42,542 nt of DNA from Crocinitomicaceae bacterium (GCA_002722795.1 PBMY01000001.1:1-42542), one strand, 5' to 3'; positions 17,901 through 25,631 are shown, counted from the first letter of the stretch. Numbers and translations: made by a program. Notes: generated by a model not told the origin, from the letters alone.

Positions 17901-18238
17901 GATTGAGATGGCTTATTTGTAAATCCCCCATAAAACCTTCTTGCAAGATGAGTAATGCTCCAAAACAGAAATAAGATCGTAAATGAGCTGCTAAATGCAG
18001 ACAGCATGTTGGCTGCAAGAGCTGCTGTTTCAGGAGAAGCAAATACCATAAAAGATCTTGCTAATAACATGAAGAGGGGCGCCCCTGGCGGGTGCCCCAC
18101 TTCTAATTTATATGCTGATGCGATAAATTCTCCGCAATCCCAAAAGCTAGATGTTGGCTCTACTGTTAATAGATACACAACCGTTGCGATAAGCCATACA
18201 GACCATCCGGTCAGAATGTTGAGACGTTTAAAACTCAT
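14999..18238 (-). CDS. DUF2723 (TMEM260-like) multispanning membrane protein, GT-C fold, ended by an in-frame TAA
   Basis: The 1079-residue protein has about a dozen membrane helices and a large soluble middle region (about 320-620). Its N-terminus follows the glycosyltransferase GT-C plan: after the first helix, an external loop with FWDCGEFIASAYKLEVGHPPGAPL holds the conserved acidic pair. The Pfam family DUF2723 includes vertebrate TMEM260, a protein O-mannosyltransferase that also carries a C-terminal TPR region. By inference this is a glycosyltransferase for exported proteins; Bacteroidota have general O-glycosylation. The TAA at 14999-15001 separates the enzyme part from a helical tail encoded in the same frame. 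A TACCTTTG box lies 23 bases before the ATG. Confidence 0.85.
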   Translation of the reverse strand: MSFKRLNILTGWSVWLIATVVYLLTVEPTSSFWDCGEFIASAYKLEVGHPPGAPLFMLLARSFMVFASPETAALAANMLSAFSSSFTILFLFWSITHLARRFYGGFTNKPSQSESIAILGAGTIGALAYTFSDSFWFSATEGEVYALSSLFTAAVFWAILKWETVADESGSSRWLILIAYLMGLSIGVHLLNLLAIPAIALVYFFKKYEYSHKGLALTVAISIVLLGLIQIGVIQGIIQFAAKFELFFVNSMGFPFNTGIVSYLILLLALIAGVVYYSRQRGWWAVNTLALSVAMILIGYSSFTTIVVRSNANPPMDENDPENFFQLLKYLNREQYGDRPLAMGQYWDTPLNLEKQYKDGSATWVKSYSIKEQRGARDKRIKSFKSELAALNYIKEQANEKFRIVEEYVNSGEKKGSVPNYDSKYTMFFPRMYSSDSRHVKEYRRWSNYKGMNEYLKYTSPLVDGEMTKLQFIMHIDNDVLSGNLTKPELERTLKRLFNSYGQRMGDDYQVRSATEIVVRDPNSGSMKLAPLTDARSKEALTDLIVSQLESGLDYGKPYVKRLNSQKRYYEHMAGNAKDYQSQQSALAGLDNTLEKLQPSMGENLRYFSDFQMGWMYFRYFMWNFSGKQNDIQGHGGFLNGNWLSGIDPIDELRLGNRSELTQEMKDNKGLNKFFYLPLILGLIGLVFQTIRDPRGAGIVGLLFIMTGIAIVVYLNQTPMQPRERDYAYVGSFYAFAMWIGLSVIALFDVARKSDLMNLGKGFALLVGAGLIFFIIETASGTPNYLSLSILFMTLVAAVLYAIAYGLKEAKLDENLRSFTIVGLLLLVPFLMAFEGWDDHTRAHRTTGVDFAKNYLNSLAPNAIIFTNGDNDTFPLWYAQEVEGVRTDVRVCNLSLLNTDWYIDQMRRKAYESEPLPIDMTEEQYRQGTRDVVLLRPSSDYVNINDAFKIALDDNSVETFGTKKYPYFPSNKFSIPVDSEYVKTLGFMDEEEMSKIASEVKWTISDADGQPLQYVLKNQLAVLSILANNNWERPIYFAVTTGGDSYIGLQDYFRLEGLAYRLVPIKYPQNTNPNIIGGI

Positions 18239-18261
18239 TTAGTCCTAGTTCTAGTGCCTTA

Positions 18262-18269
18262 CAAAGGTA
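18262..18269 (-). promoter_or_regulatory. Candidate -7 promoter box for the DUF2723-purN-rnhA-gcdH run
   Basis: TACCTTTG on the minus strand matches TAnnTTTG, 23 bases before the DUF2723 ATG and inside the short gap after the cysteine-rich gene. No -33 partner at standard spacing was seen. Confidence 0.4.
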
Positions 18270-18285
18270 TGACTTTACCCCTGCC

Positions 18286-21200
18286 TTACCTCTGAACTAC
18301 AACTCTTTTAGCAGAAGTTGTAAGACCAATGATTTGCATTGTGTATATACCACTGCCTAGCTGGTTAATATCAATTTGCTGTTCGTTTTGGACATAACTA
18401 TCAAATACAACTCTTCCGGTTGCATCGTAAAGTTTTGCCCCCCATGTTCCATCAGGCAACCCCCTAACTGAGATATTCTCTGATGTAGGGACTGGATATA
18501 CAGACCATGCATCTATATCAACTTCTCCAACGGAAGTTTCGCAATCTTCGGTTTGGATTGTTATTACTAATGTTTCTCCGTTTGGACATCCCGCCGAATA
18601 GTAGGTTGCGGTTATAATATATGTACCACTCTCATCGTATGCATGTGACTCCCAAGCAGAGCCTTCCAAAGTGTTCCCATCACCAAAATCCCATTCAACT
18701 GTACAATTTTGCCCAACATTTTCAATAGCAAATGCCCACTCGCACACATTATCTAATGGTTGCATTGCTATTAGTTCTCCGTTGCATTCTTCACCTTCAA
18801 TGAAGTACTCTTCACAAACTTCAACCCAGCCACAATCTTCTGTTTCATATCCAACACAAACGATAAACTCACCACTTGGAATATTCACAATATTAATTGT
18901 AGAAGTGCCATCCATGAAGATTTCATTGTTTACCGTCCAAATGAGATTTGCATCCTCAGGATAGTAAAAGGCTTCGAATGTTGCAGTTTGTGGGCTAAGC
19001 CATTCCTCGATTTCTATAGTACAATCATCATCGGAACCTCCGCATTCTCCTGCAGTCCACTCTGTAACTCCATGGTAGTAATATGCGTAACAATCATTTG
19101 AATATGTTATCCCGTCACAACCACAAACAGGATCCCATATCTCGTAACAAGACATATTTGGATCAATTAACGATTCGTCAATACATTCATCATTGCCTTC
19201 GCAATCATCAATCTCCATTACATCAGACCAATTCTCAACTCCCGCACAAATTACATACTCACAATCATTTAAGAATAGAGTAAATCCAATTGGATAGAAT
19301 TGACCTTCTTCGTAGCACCCTAAATCATTTATTGGAAATATTGTTTCACAATATTCAAACGCGCCACAATCAGCAGTTTCAGCACCAACACAAATATCCA
19401 AAGGTTCTAATATGTTGCTCATATTATACTCAATTGCATTTCCATCAATGTAATAATCGCCATTAACCCACCATGAAACTTCAGCATCTTCAGGGTACAC
19501 GTACGCTTCTGCTAGGAACACTCCGTTTGGATTAATGTACCATTCGAAGAAAATTTCACAATCCTCAGGACCTTCCTCACAAGTGCCATTTGACCAAGTT
19601 GTAACACCACCATAAAAGAATGCTTCGCATTCATTATTATACGTTATCCCATTACAACCACAAACTGGCGCAAATACATCTGGACAATTTAGATCATCAT
19701 TGATTTGGTCTACATCAACACATTCAAACTGAAAGCATTCCGGGTAAATATCCCAATTGGGTATAAATCCATATTCCAATCCTATCACATCTATAGAAGA
19801 GCAGGTATAATTCTCACAGAAATCATCTGAGACTTCTAATACATCTCCGATATTATAGAAAACTCCATCTTCACTGTAACATCCTTGTTCATTGCATCCT
19901 TCTATAACAATCTCTGTAATAACAGTAACTAATTGACACGATGGTGTGAACACAAATGCCGTAACTAAATAAATCCCATCCGTTGCATATATATGTTCTG
20001 TAGTCCAACCATCCTCGCCTGTTGTGCCATCACCAAAATCCCAAAACACATTATCAGTGTCTTCTTCGATTCCATTAAGCTGGAATAACCAATTCAAATC
20101 ACATGGGATATCATCCTGTGGAGAAGCTTCAATCGTAAAGTCACAATTAACTCCACAGCCTGGTACAACTTGTATATCTGACCAATTCCCAGGACTTTCA
20201 CAATAAATGTATTCGCAATCGTTGTAAAATAATTCTGACCCTACACTGAAGAAAACTCCATCATCACTATAACATCCTTCATCTGCGCTACAGTTAACAT
20301 CAACCAAGAAGTCTAAAAATATTATACCACAGTTAGCAGTAAGTAAAGAAACTGTAACTACATATTGATTGTTTAGTGAAGAATCAAATGTGTGGTTCAC
20401 CGAAACCCCACCTTCTTGATAACTCCCATCTCCAAAATCCCAGAATATATTTTCTGTTTCTTCGGATAAAGAAAGCCAAAAAGCCCAACTTCCACAAGCA
20501 TTATCATCTAATTCTTGCGCACTTAAGCTAAACTCACAATCTAATTCATTACACCCCGGAATTTCAAGCAAACCAGACCAATTACCGGGACTTTCACAGA
20601 ACATATACTCACACTCACTGATAAATAGTTCCGATCCTATTTCATAGAAAATACCATCTTCGTCAATGCATCCTAAATTTTCAACACAACCATCAATTGT
20701 ATTAACCTCTGACCAAGTATTTGGAGCTTCACAAAAGATATATTCACAATCATTAAAAAATAGTTCTTCTCCTAAAGCATAGAAATTGGAATCTTCATCA
20801 TAACATCCTAAACCATCAACACAATCCTCAATTGTAATAACATCAGACCAATTTTCTGGACCTTGACATAGAAGATATTCGCATTCATTTAGAAAAAGCT
20901 CTGATCCTAATTCGAAGAAAATGCCGTTTGGAGTTGTGCAACCTACCTCTTCGCCTCCATTAATTATATCATCTAAATTAAGTGTTTCACAGAATTCTAT
21001 GCCATCAGGACAAGCATCTGAAGAATAAAAAACACAAATATTTACAGGTTGTAAAAAAATAAGGAATGAAAGTCCAATCGCATCGTCTATAGACTCTATT
21101 TCATTACCGTTAACCGTAAACACAAGCTCAGCGCCCAGAGGGAATTCAATAGCTTGAATGTTAACGATTTCGTCTATTATTTCATACACAAAATTTAATG

Positions 21201-21657
21201 TACAATCCGCTTCTTCACAATTCACAGTAGGTAGAGCTCCGCCTTCATCGGAGCCGTCTTGACAATCTTCCCAACCATCATTTAAATAATAATGAGGGAC
21301 ACAGCCCTCAGGAGAATATGAGGTCCAATTATCGGGATCATCCCCACAATAAAATCCACCTTGCTCAATACACGACTCACACAAAGAAACAAATTCTGTC
21401 TCCCCACAATTCACAGTGGGTAGAGCGCCGCCTTCATCGGAACCGTCTTGACAATCTTCCCAACCATCATTTAAATAATAATGAGGGACACAGCCATGAG
21501 GAGAGTAATATGTCCAATTTTCGGGGTCATCCCCACAATAAAATCCACCTTCTTCAATACATGATTCACACAAATTATCAAATGGGCATGTAGTTTGCGC
21601 AAAGAAATTAATTGTAGGTAGAGAAAATAAAAAACTAATTAATAAGGCGTCTCTCAT
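18286..21657 (-). CDS. Cysteine-rich mosaic T9SS cargo with LDLa-like, VWC-like, PKD and Kazal modules
   Basis: The protein has 1123 residues from the ATG at 21657, which begins directly with a signal peptide (MRDALLISFLFSLPTINFFA); an upstream ATG at 21702 would add 15 residues and spoil it. In order: two near-identical 63-residue repeats (about 28-147), each with the LDL-receptor-A-like string WEDCQDGSDE; six repeats of about 45 residues patterned GCY-DDGVFY-G-ELF-DCEY-C-NWSD-GC, resembling VWC domains; three PKD domains (WDFGDG); and two Kazal-like domains (PVCGCNGITYNNEC near 655-695, PVCGCDGITYSNDC near 835-872). A T9SS type A sorting tail closes the protein (VYPVPTSENISV ... GIYTMQI). 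It is a secreted surface protein. Adhesion and protease inhibition are plausible but inferred. Confidence 0.85.
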   Translation of the reverse strand: MRDALLISFLFSLPTINFFAQTTCPFDNLCESCIEEGGFYCGDDPENWTYYSPHGCVPHYYLNDGWEDCQDGSDEGGALPTVNCGETEFVSLCESCIEQGGFYCGDDPDNWTSYSPEGCVPHYYLNDGWEDCQDGSDEGGALPTVNCEEADCTLNFVYEIIDEIVNIQAIEFPLGAELVFTVNGNEIESIDDAIGLSFLIFLQPVNICVFYSSDACPDGIEFCETLNLDDIINGGEEVGCTTPNGIFFELGSELFLNECEYLLCQGPENWSDVITIEDCVDGLGCYDEDSNFYALGEELFFNDCEYIFCEAPNTWSEVNTIDGCVENLGCIDEDGIFYEIGSELFISECEYMFCESPGNWSGLLEIPGCNELDCEFSLSAQELDDNACGSWAFWLSLSEETENIFWDFGDGSYQEGGVSVNHTFDSSLNNQYVVTVSLLTANCGIIFLDFLVDVNCSADEGCYSDDGVFFSVGSELFYNDCEYIYCESPGNWSDIQVVPGCGVNCDFTIEASPQDDIPCDLNWLFQLNGIEEDTDNVFWDFGDGTTGEDGWTTEHIYATDGIYLVTAFVFTPSCQLVTVITEIVIEGCNEQGCYSEDGVFYNIGDVLEVSDDFCENYTCSSIDVIGLEYGFIPNWDIYPECFQFECVDVDQINDDLNCPDVFAPVCGCNGITYNNECEAFFYGGVTTWSNGTCEEGPEDCEIFFEWYINPNGVFLAEAYVYPEDAEVSWWVNGDYYIDGNAIEYNMSNILEPLDICVGAETADCGAFEYCETIFPINDLGCYEEGQFYPIGFTLFLNDCEYVICAGVENWSDVMEIDDCEGNDECIDESLIDPNMSCYEIWDPVCGCDGITYSNDCYAYYYHGVTEWTAGECGGSDDDCTIEIEEWLSPQTATFEAFYYPEDANLIWTVNNEIFMDGTSTINIVNIPSGEFIVCVGYETEDCGWVEVCEEYFIEGEECNGELIAMQPLDNVCEWAFAIENVGQNCTVEWDFGDGNTLEGSAWESHAYDESGTYIITATYYSAGCPNGETLVITIQTEDCETSVGEVDIDAWSVYPVPTSENISVRGLPDGTWGAKLYDATGRVVFDSYVQNEQQIDINQLGSGIYTMQIIGLTTSAKRVVVQR
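21216..21574 (-). repeat. Two tandem 170-base near-identical repeats (189-base period) in the cysteine-rich gene
   Basis: Copies at 21216-21385 and 21405-21574 are nearly identical at DNA level, with a central stretch of about 60 bases almost unchanged. They encode the two LDLa-like repeats at the protein's N-terminus. The other repeats in the gene have diverged much more, so this duplication is recent or kept uniform by recombination. Confidence 0.85.
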
Positions 21658-21717
21658 AGTGTTGTGTGTTATCTCACTAAAAAGAACTGTATAAATTATC
21701 AAATGGTTGCACCCATC

Positions 21718-22245
21718 TTAAATAAACCTTTCGTCAACATCCATGATTTCTCCTGATATAGGACAAGTTCTTAACTCTTTATTTGAATAGAATTTTTTAA
21801 ATATTGGTAGAAAATCTTTTTCAATATCATTCAATTGAAAATACTCTTCAAACAAAAGGGCATTTTCTTTTTCTGAATACCACATGAGACCATCTTTATG
21901 GTGTGGTTCTCGTTTCCTTTCTATCACTAAACCTATTGAGTTTGCTGATCTAACCGGTGAATGAGGTATTTGTGCCGGTAACAAAAACATTTCACCTTCC
22001 TTTATAGGGACTTCAATCATTTTACCATTTTGCTGTGTCTTGACAACAATATCCCCTTCTATCTGGTAAAACAACTCTTCTGTTTCATTGTAATGATAAT
22101 CTTTTCGAGCGTTTGGTCCCGCAACTATCATAACTATGTAGTCACCGCTATCTATGTATAAATTTTTATTGCCTACAGGTGGTTTTAGAAGATCTCGATT
22201 TTCTTCTATCCACTTTGTTAGATTAAAGGGTTTCTTAATTGCCAT
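21718..22245 (-). CDS. nbaC: 3-hydroxyanthranilate 3,4-dioxygenase lacking the rubredoxin-like site
   Basis: This 175-residue cupin opens the ring of 3-hydroxyanthranilate to give the precursor of quinolinate, hence NAD. The catalytic iron ligands are His51, Glu57 (DYHYNETEE) and His95 (QIPHSPVR). Substrate-binding Arg47 and Arg99 are present at the positions known from the Cupriavidus enzyme. The second, structural iron site of bacterial homologues needs four cysteines in two CxxC pairs. Here the first pair reads WYSEKEN and the second TCPISGE, so only one cysteine remains. It lies 14 bases after the EamA gene, last in a five-gene run. Kynureninase, the preceding step, is at 33598. Confidence 0.95.
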   Translation of the reverse strand: MAIKKPFNLTKWIEENRDLLKPPVGNKNLYIDSGDYIVMIVAGPNARKDYHYNETEELFYQIEGDIVVKTQQNGKMIEVPIKEGEMFLLPAQIPHSPVRSANSIGLVIERKREPHHKDGLMWYSEKENALLFEEYFQLNDIEKDFLPIFKKFYSNKELRTCPISGEIMDVDERFI

Positions 22246-22259
22246 GCAGCAATTTACAT

Positions 22260-23165
22260 CTATTTTTTATATCTAAAGAATCCCTGGGGAACACTAACTA
22301 ACCAGACTCCTGTAAATATGGATATAGCACATATAATAGTTGGTACCCCTATGTTTCCATAAGCCCAAACCGCAGTTAATGTAGTTACTATAATTGGTTG
22401 AAGGTAAATGTAAATGCTAACCACCGTTGGGTCAACTGATCCCAAAGCGTAGATATTCAGTAAATAAGCTAGAAAGGTCGTGCCAATAATTACGTATAAG
22501 ATTCTTCCCCATTCTTCACGACCAAAACTCGTCCAGTCTATGGCCTGAACCTCACTAATACCAAAAGGTAAAGCAAAAAATGCACCGAAAATGAAAACCC
22601 AAGAAATGATAGTAATAAGCTTGTATTTTCTCATCAATGGTTTAACGATAACTAAATAAATACCATATGAAAGTGCATTGATTAAAATCAATATATCTCC
22701 TAATAAACTTGGTCCATTTGTCGTTACTGATTTTGGTGTGTTTAAGAGTAAAAACACAGCTCCAATACCCCCTAAAGCAATACCTAAAATTTTTCGACTA
22801 GTAATTACTGTCCCTAGAATTACCGCACTAGTAATAAGTACAAAAATTGGATTAGTCGTCATTATTAAGGATGCATGGATTGGACTAGTAATTGCGAGAC
22901 CATTGAAAAAACAGAGTTGATTAATTGCAACACCAGTCAAGCCACATAATGCTAGTCTTATAAGATCCTTCTTATCTACTCTTTCAATCTTTAATGAAAA
23001 TCTCAATAAAAGGAACATTAACCCACCACCGATTACTCTTAGTACAATAAATCCTGATGGGCCTATTTTGTTTGGCATTAAGCCCTTGGCAATAAAATAA
23101 TTGAGCGCATAAATAAACCCTACTGCCAATAGAGCTAGATGGGCATATTTTAAAGACTTATCCAA
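22260..23165 (-). CDS. EamA-family (DMT superfamily) transporter
   Basis: This 301-residue inner-membrane protein has ten predicted membrane helices arranged as two EamA repeats, each with the family pattern (FIVLRVIGGGLMFLLLRF in the first; GIYLVIVKPLMRKY at the start of the second). Members export amino acids, purines or other metabolites, and the substrate cannot be read from the sequence. Its start overlaps the arsC-like gene by eight bases and the HAO gene follows 14 bases on, so the three are translated together. A tryptophan-pathway metabolite is one possible substrate, purely by context. Confidence 0.85.
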   Translation of the reverse strand: MDKSLKYAHLALLAVGFIYALNYFIAKGLMPNKIGPSGFIVLRVIGGGLMFLLLRFSLKIERVDKKDLIRLALCGLTGVAINQLCFFNGLAITSPIHASLIMTTNPIFVLITSAVILGTVITSRKILGIALGGIGAVFLLLNTPKSVTTNGPSLLGDILILINALSYGIYLVIVKPLMRKYKLITIISWVFIFGAFFALPFGISEVQAIDWTSFGREEWGRILYVIIGTTFLAYLLNIYALGSVDPTVVSIYIYLQPIIVTTLTAVWAYGNIGVPTIICAISIFTGVWLVSVPQGFFRYKK

Positions 23166-23511
23166 GTAGGTTTCTCGCTCTTTCTATTTCAACTTTCCTT
23201 GACCCAACTGTCACCTCATTATCAAATAAAAAAACTGGTCTTTTTAAAAAAGTATATTCTTCTAAAATTAAAGTTCTGTAATCCTGTTCTGTCAACTGTT
23301 TATTTGCAAGCCCCATGCTTCTGAATTTCATCGCTCTTCTTGAAAAAAGAGCCTCATATGTTCCAACCCTTTCTTTCATTGCATCAAGATCTTCAGCTGA
23401 AATACTCTCTACTTTTATGTTAATGACTTCACATCCTTTTTTTTCAGGTTGTAAATCATCAAAGATTTTTTGGCATGTTTTACATGTAAAGAGAGTAAAT
23501 GCTTTTTTCAT
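23158..23511 (-). CDS. ArsC/Spx-family thioredoxin-fold protein
   Basis: The 117-residue protein has the ArsC/Spx fold. A CxxC motif sits at the start (LFTCKTCQKI), followed by the helical insertion and a conserved LKRPVFLFDN strand with Arg near residue 90. The family includes glutaredoxin-linked arsenate reductases, the regulator Spx and YffB-like proteins of unknown role. Nothing here indicates arsenic resistance: there is no arsR, arsB or acr3 gene nearby. It overlaps uridine kinase by four bases and EamA by eight. A thiol-redox function is the most that can be claimed. Confidence 0.8.
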   Translation of the reverse strand: MKKAFTLFTCKTCQKIFDDLQPEKKGCEVINIKVESISAEDLDAMKERVGTYEALFSRRAMKFRSMGLANKQLTEQDYRTLILEEYTFLKRPVFLFDNEVTVGSRKVEIERARNLLG

Positions 23512-24104
23512 AATTCCATTAATGCGATTAGTTCATTGAGACCCTTAGCCCAATCTTTTTCATTATCGATTACAATATCGCATTTATTTCGCCATGGCTC
23601 AATATGTTTAATATCTGCTGGCCTTACATGATTTGTCCACTGATATTGTACTTCGTTTGGACTATATCCTCTTACCGTTTCATCCCTATACTTTCTTCTC
23701 TTTAGTCTTGTAGAAGGAGTTGCGTCTATATATGCTGTAATATCGAATAAACTTCTAACATCGTCATGATGCATCACAAACAACCCCTCAACGATTAACC
23801 AAGGTGCTGAATTTATTGTAATAACCTCTGAAATCATTGCATCACGGTTGTACGTATAAGTCTTAAGACTTACACTTTCACCTGATTTTAATTTCAGAAT
23901 GTCTCTGTGTAAATCTAAGTGGTTTATTGCCTGAGGAACATCATAATTTGTTTCCCCGTTATCATCAACAGGAAGCTCTTCTCGTGGCCTGTAATAGTCA
24001 TCCAAAGACAATATTGAAGCTTTATCAGAAAAATGATCCAACAAACCGTTTAATACAGTGGATTTACCAGAACCACTCCCGCCTGTTAAAGCGACAATTT
24101 TCAT
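23508..24104 (-). CDS. udk: Uridine kinase-family P-loop kinase
   Basis: The 198-residue kinase phosphorylates uridine/cytidine in pyrimidine salvage, judging by family. The Walker A motif is TGGSGSGKST (residues 7-16). The nucleoside-binding segments are LSLDDYYRPREEL and the NYDVPQAINHLDL region, which matches the DHPDAFD element in modified form. The lid has RRKYRDETVRGYS. The C-terminus is slightly shorter than the E. coli enzyme. It overlaps the GH3 gene and the arsC-like gene by four bases each, which indicates coupled translation. A related phosphoribulokinase-like specificity cannot be excluded. Confidence 0.88.
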   Translation of the reverse strand: MKIVALTGGSGSGKSTVLNGLLDHFSDKASILSLDDYYRPREELPVDDNGETNYDVPQAINHLDLHRDILKLKSGESVSLKTYTYNRDAMISEVITINSAPWLIVEGLFVMHHDDVRSLFDITAYIDATPSTRLKRRKYRDETVRGYSPNEVQYQWTNHVRPADIKHIEPWRNKCDIVIDNEKDWAKGLNELIALMEL

Positions 24105-25585
24105 AGCTGATCTGCGAAAGTTCTATCGTTTGAAAGGCGAGGGATTTTGTTTTGGCCACCCAATTTGCCTGAAGCTGCCATGGCTTTGTTAAATCCATTT
24201 TTCTTTACTTGCGTAACTACTGCAGGATGAATAACCTTGCCCAAAATTAAATCAGCGTAGTAGGAATTTCTCGCTTGAAGAGCATGACATAAGTCAGCAG
24301 AAAAATCCTTCATTGATTTGGGATTAGTCTCAAATTCAATAAACCACTCGTGATAAGGCAGCCCTTTTTTAGGTGCTACCTCTGGGGCCAAATGGAAATC
24401 TCGTATTACAACTTCATGCTTTTCGCATACCTCAGCTATAGATGATTCCACCTCCTCTCCTATTACATGCTCGCCAAATGCTGAAATATAGTGGGCTGTT
24501 CTACCTGTAACAATTACCCTATAAGGTTCATCACAAACAAACTTAACGGTGTCGCCTATAGCATATCTATATAAACCTGCCTTTGTAGTAATTATGATGG
24601 CATAATTCATACCCATTTCTACTTGATCTAGCGTCAAACAAGGTGCGTCTTTTTCTCCAAATTTATCTGCTGGTATAAATTCAAAGAATATACCATCAGC
24701 AATATTTAATCTCATTCCCTCAACACCTGGTTTGTCTTGGTATGCAAGGAAACCTTCTGATGCCGGGTACAATTCTACTCTATCAATATCAAATCCTAGA
24801 AGCTGTTTAAATCTTTCAGCATATGGGGTATACGCTGCACCTCCATGTACAAATAAGCTTAGGTTAGGGAAAACTTCTTGAACAGTTTCAGCCTTAGTGT
24901 GCTTTAATAATTGCTCAAAATACATTTGAACCCAAGTTGGTATTCCGCTTATAAGTCTTAGATCTTGATCTGCTGTTTCTTTAACAATCGCTTTCACCTT
25001 CTTTTCCCAATCATCTATTGTATTTGCCTCCATTGATGGAAGTCTATTCCTCTGCAAATAATTTGGTACATGGTGAGCGGCAATTCCAGATAGACGACCT
25101 AATGGAACACCGCCTTTTGTTTGTTCAAGTTTTGGGCTGCCCTGGAGGAACATCATTTTCCCACTAACAAAATCTGCGTTTCCAGAGCCAGCAATTTGGC
25201 CTAGAAGTGCATTTCTAGCACTATTTAAATGATTCGGTAAACTGTCCTCAGTAATAGGAATATACTTGTCTCCAGAAGTGGTCCCGGAAGTTTTACAGAA
25301 ATACATCGGCTTTCCAGGCCAAAGAACATTTTCTTCACCTTTTACAGCTCTATTTATGTACTTCTTTATTCCCTCGTAACCATTTACAGGTATATTCTTT
25401 TGGAAAGATGCAAGACTCATCCCTTCTCTCAGATTATGGTCCTTACCAAAGGCTGTATTTTCTGAAGATTTAAGGATTTCGTTAAGTTGTTTTATTTGCG
25501 CTACTCCGGGTTGAGCAGTACGCATTCTAAGTTCTACCATTGCTGCTCTAGCGAATGGTTTGCTAAGTGATGCTTTAAGTCCCAT
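24101..25585 (-). CDS. GH3-family acyl-acid amido synthetase-like protein
   Basis: The 494-residue member of the GH3 family (known in plants for joining auxin or jasmonate to amino acids) belongs to the ANL adenylating superfamily. Visible motifs are the ATP-binding loop CKTSGTTSGDKYIPI, a second nucleotide motif ELYPASEGFLAY, and YRYAIGDTVKFV near the hinge. Bacterial members are widespread in Bacteroidota, with no defined substrate. I chose the ATG at 25585 because a longer frame to 25648 runs through the terminator of the upstream gene. A near-consensus promoter box (TACTTTCG) lies four bases before this ATG. It heads a run of five overlapping or closely spaced genes ending in HAO. Confidence 0.88.
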   Translation of the reverse strand: MGLKASLSKPFARAAMVELRMRTAQPGVAQIKQLNEILKSSENTAFGKDHNLREGMSLASFQKNIPVNGYEGIKKYINRAVKGEENVLWPGKPMYFCKTSGTTSGDKYIPITEDSLPNHLNSARNALLGQIAGSGNADFVSGKMMFLQGSPKLEQTKGGVPLGRLSGIAAHHVPNYLQRNRLPSMEANTIDDWEKKVKAIVKETADQDLRLISGIPTWVQMYFEQLLKHTKAETVQEVFPNLSLFVHGGAAYTPYAERFKQLLGFDIDRVELYPASEGFLAYQDKPGVEGMRLNIADGIFFEFIPADKFGEKDAPCLTLDQVEMGMNYAIIITTKAGLYRYAIGDTVKFVCDEPYRVIVTGRTAHYISAFGEHVIGEEVESSIAEVCEKHEVVIRDFHLAPEVAPKKGLPYHEWFIEFETNPKSMKDFSADLCHALQARNSYYADLILGKVIHPAVVTQVKKNGFNKAMAASGKLGGQNKIPRLSNDRTFADQL

Positions 25586-25600
25586 GCTGCGAAAGTAATG

Positions 25601-25631
25601 AAAATAAAAAAAAGCACCCCATAAGAGGTGC
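25601..25631 (-). terminator. Intrinsic terminator of the T9SS cargo gene at 25661
   Basis: On the minus strand GCACCTC-TTAT-GGGGTGC forms a seven-base-pair stem with a four-base loop, followed by eight T and more T-rich sequence. It lies 30 bases after the stop of the cargo gene and just before the GH3 start. Confidence 0.88.

Noticed and set aside
18286-21657. A CRISPR-like or satellite array suggested by the repeats in this gene.
   Set aside because: The repeats keep the reading frame and encode cysteine-patterned protein modules.
21658-21702. Longer start for the mosaic T9SS protein.
   Set aside because: It would put a 15-residue unrelated segment before the signal peptide.
23158-23511. 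Calling the ArsC-like protein an arsenate reductase.
   Set aside because: The CxxC context is Spx/YffB-like and there is no arsenic operon around it.
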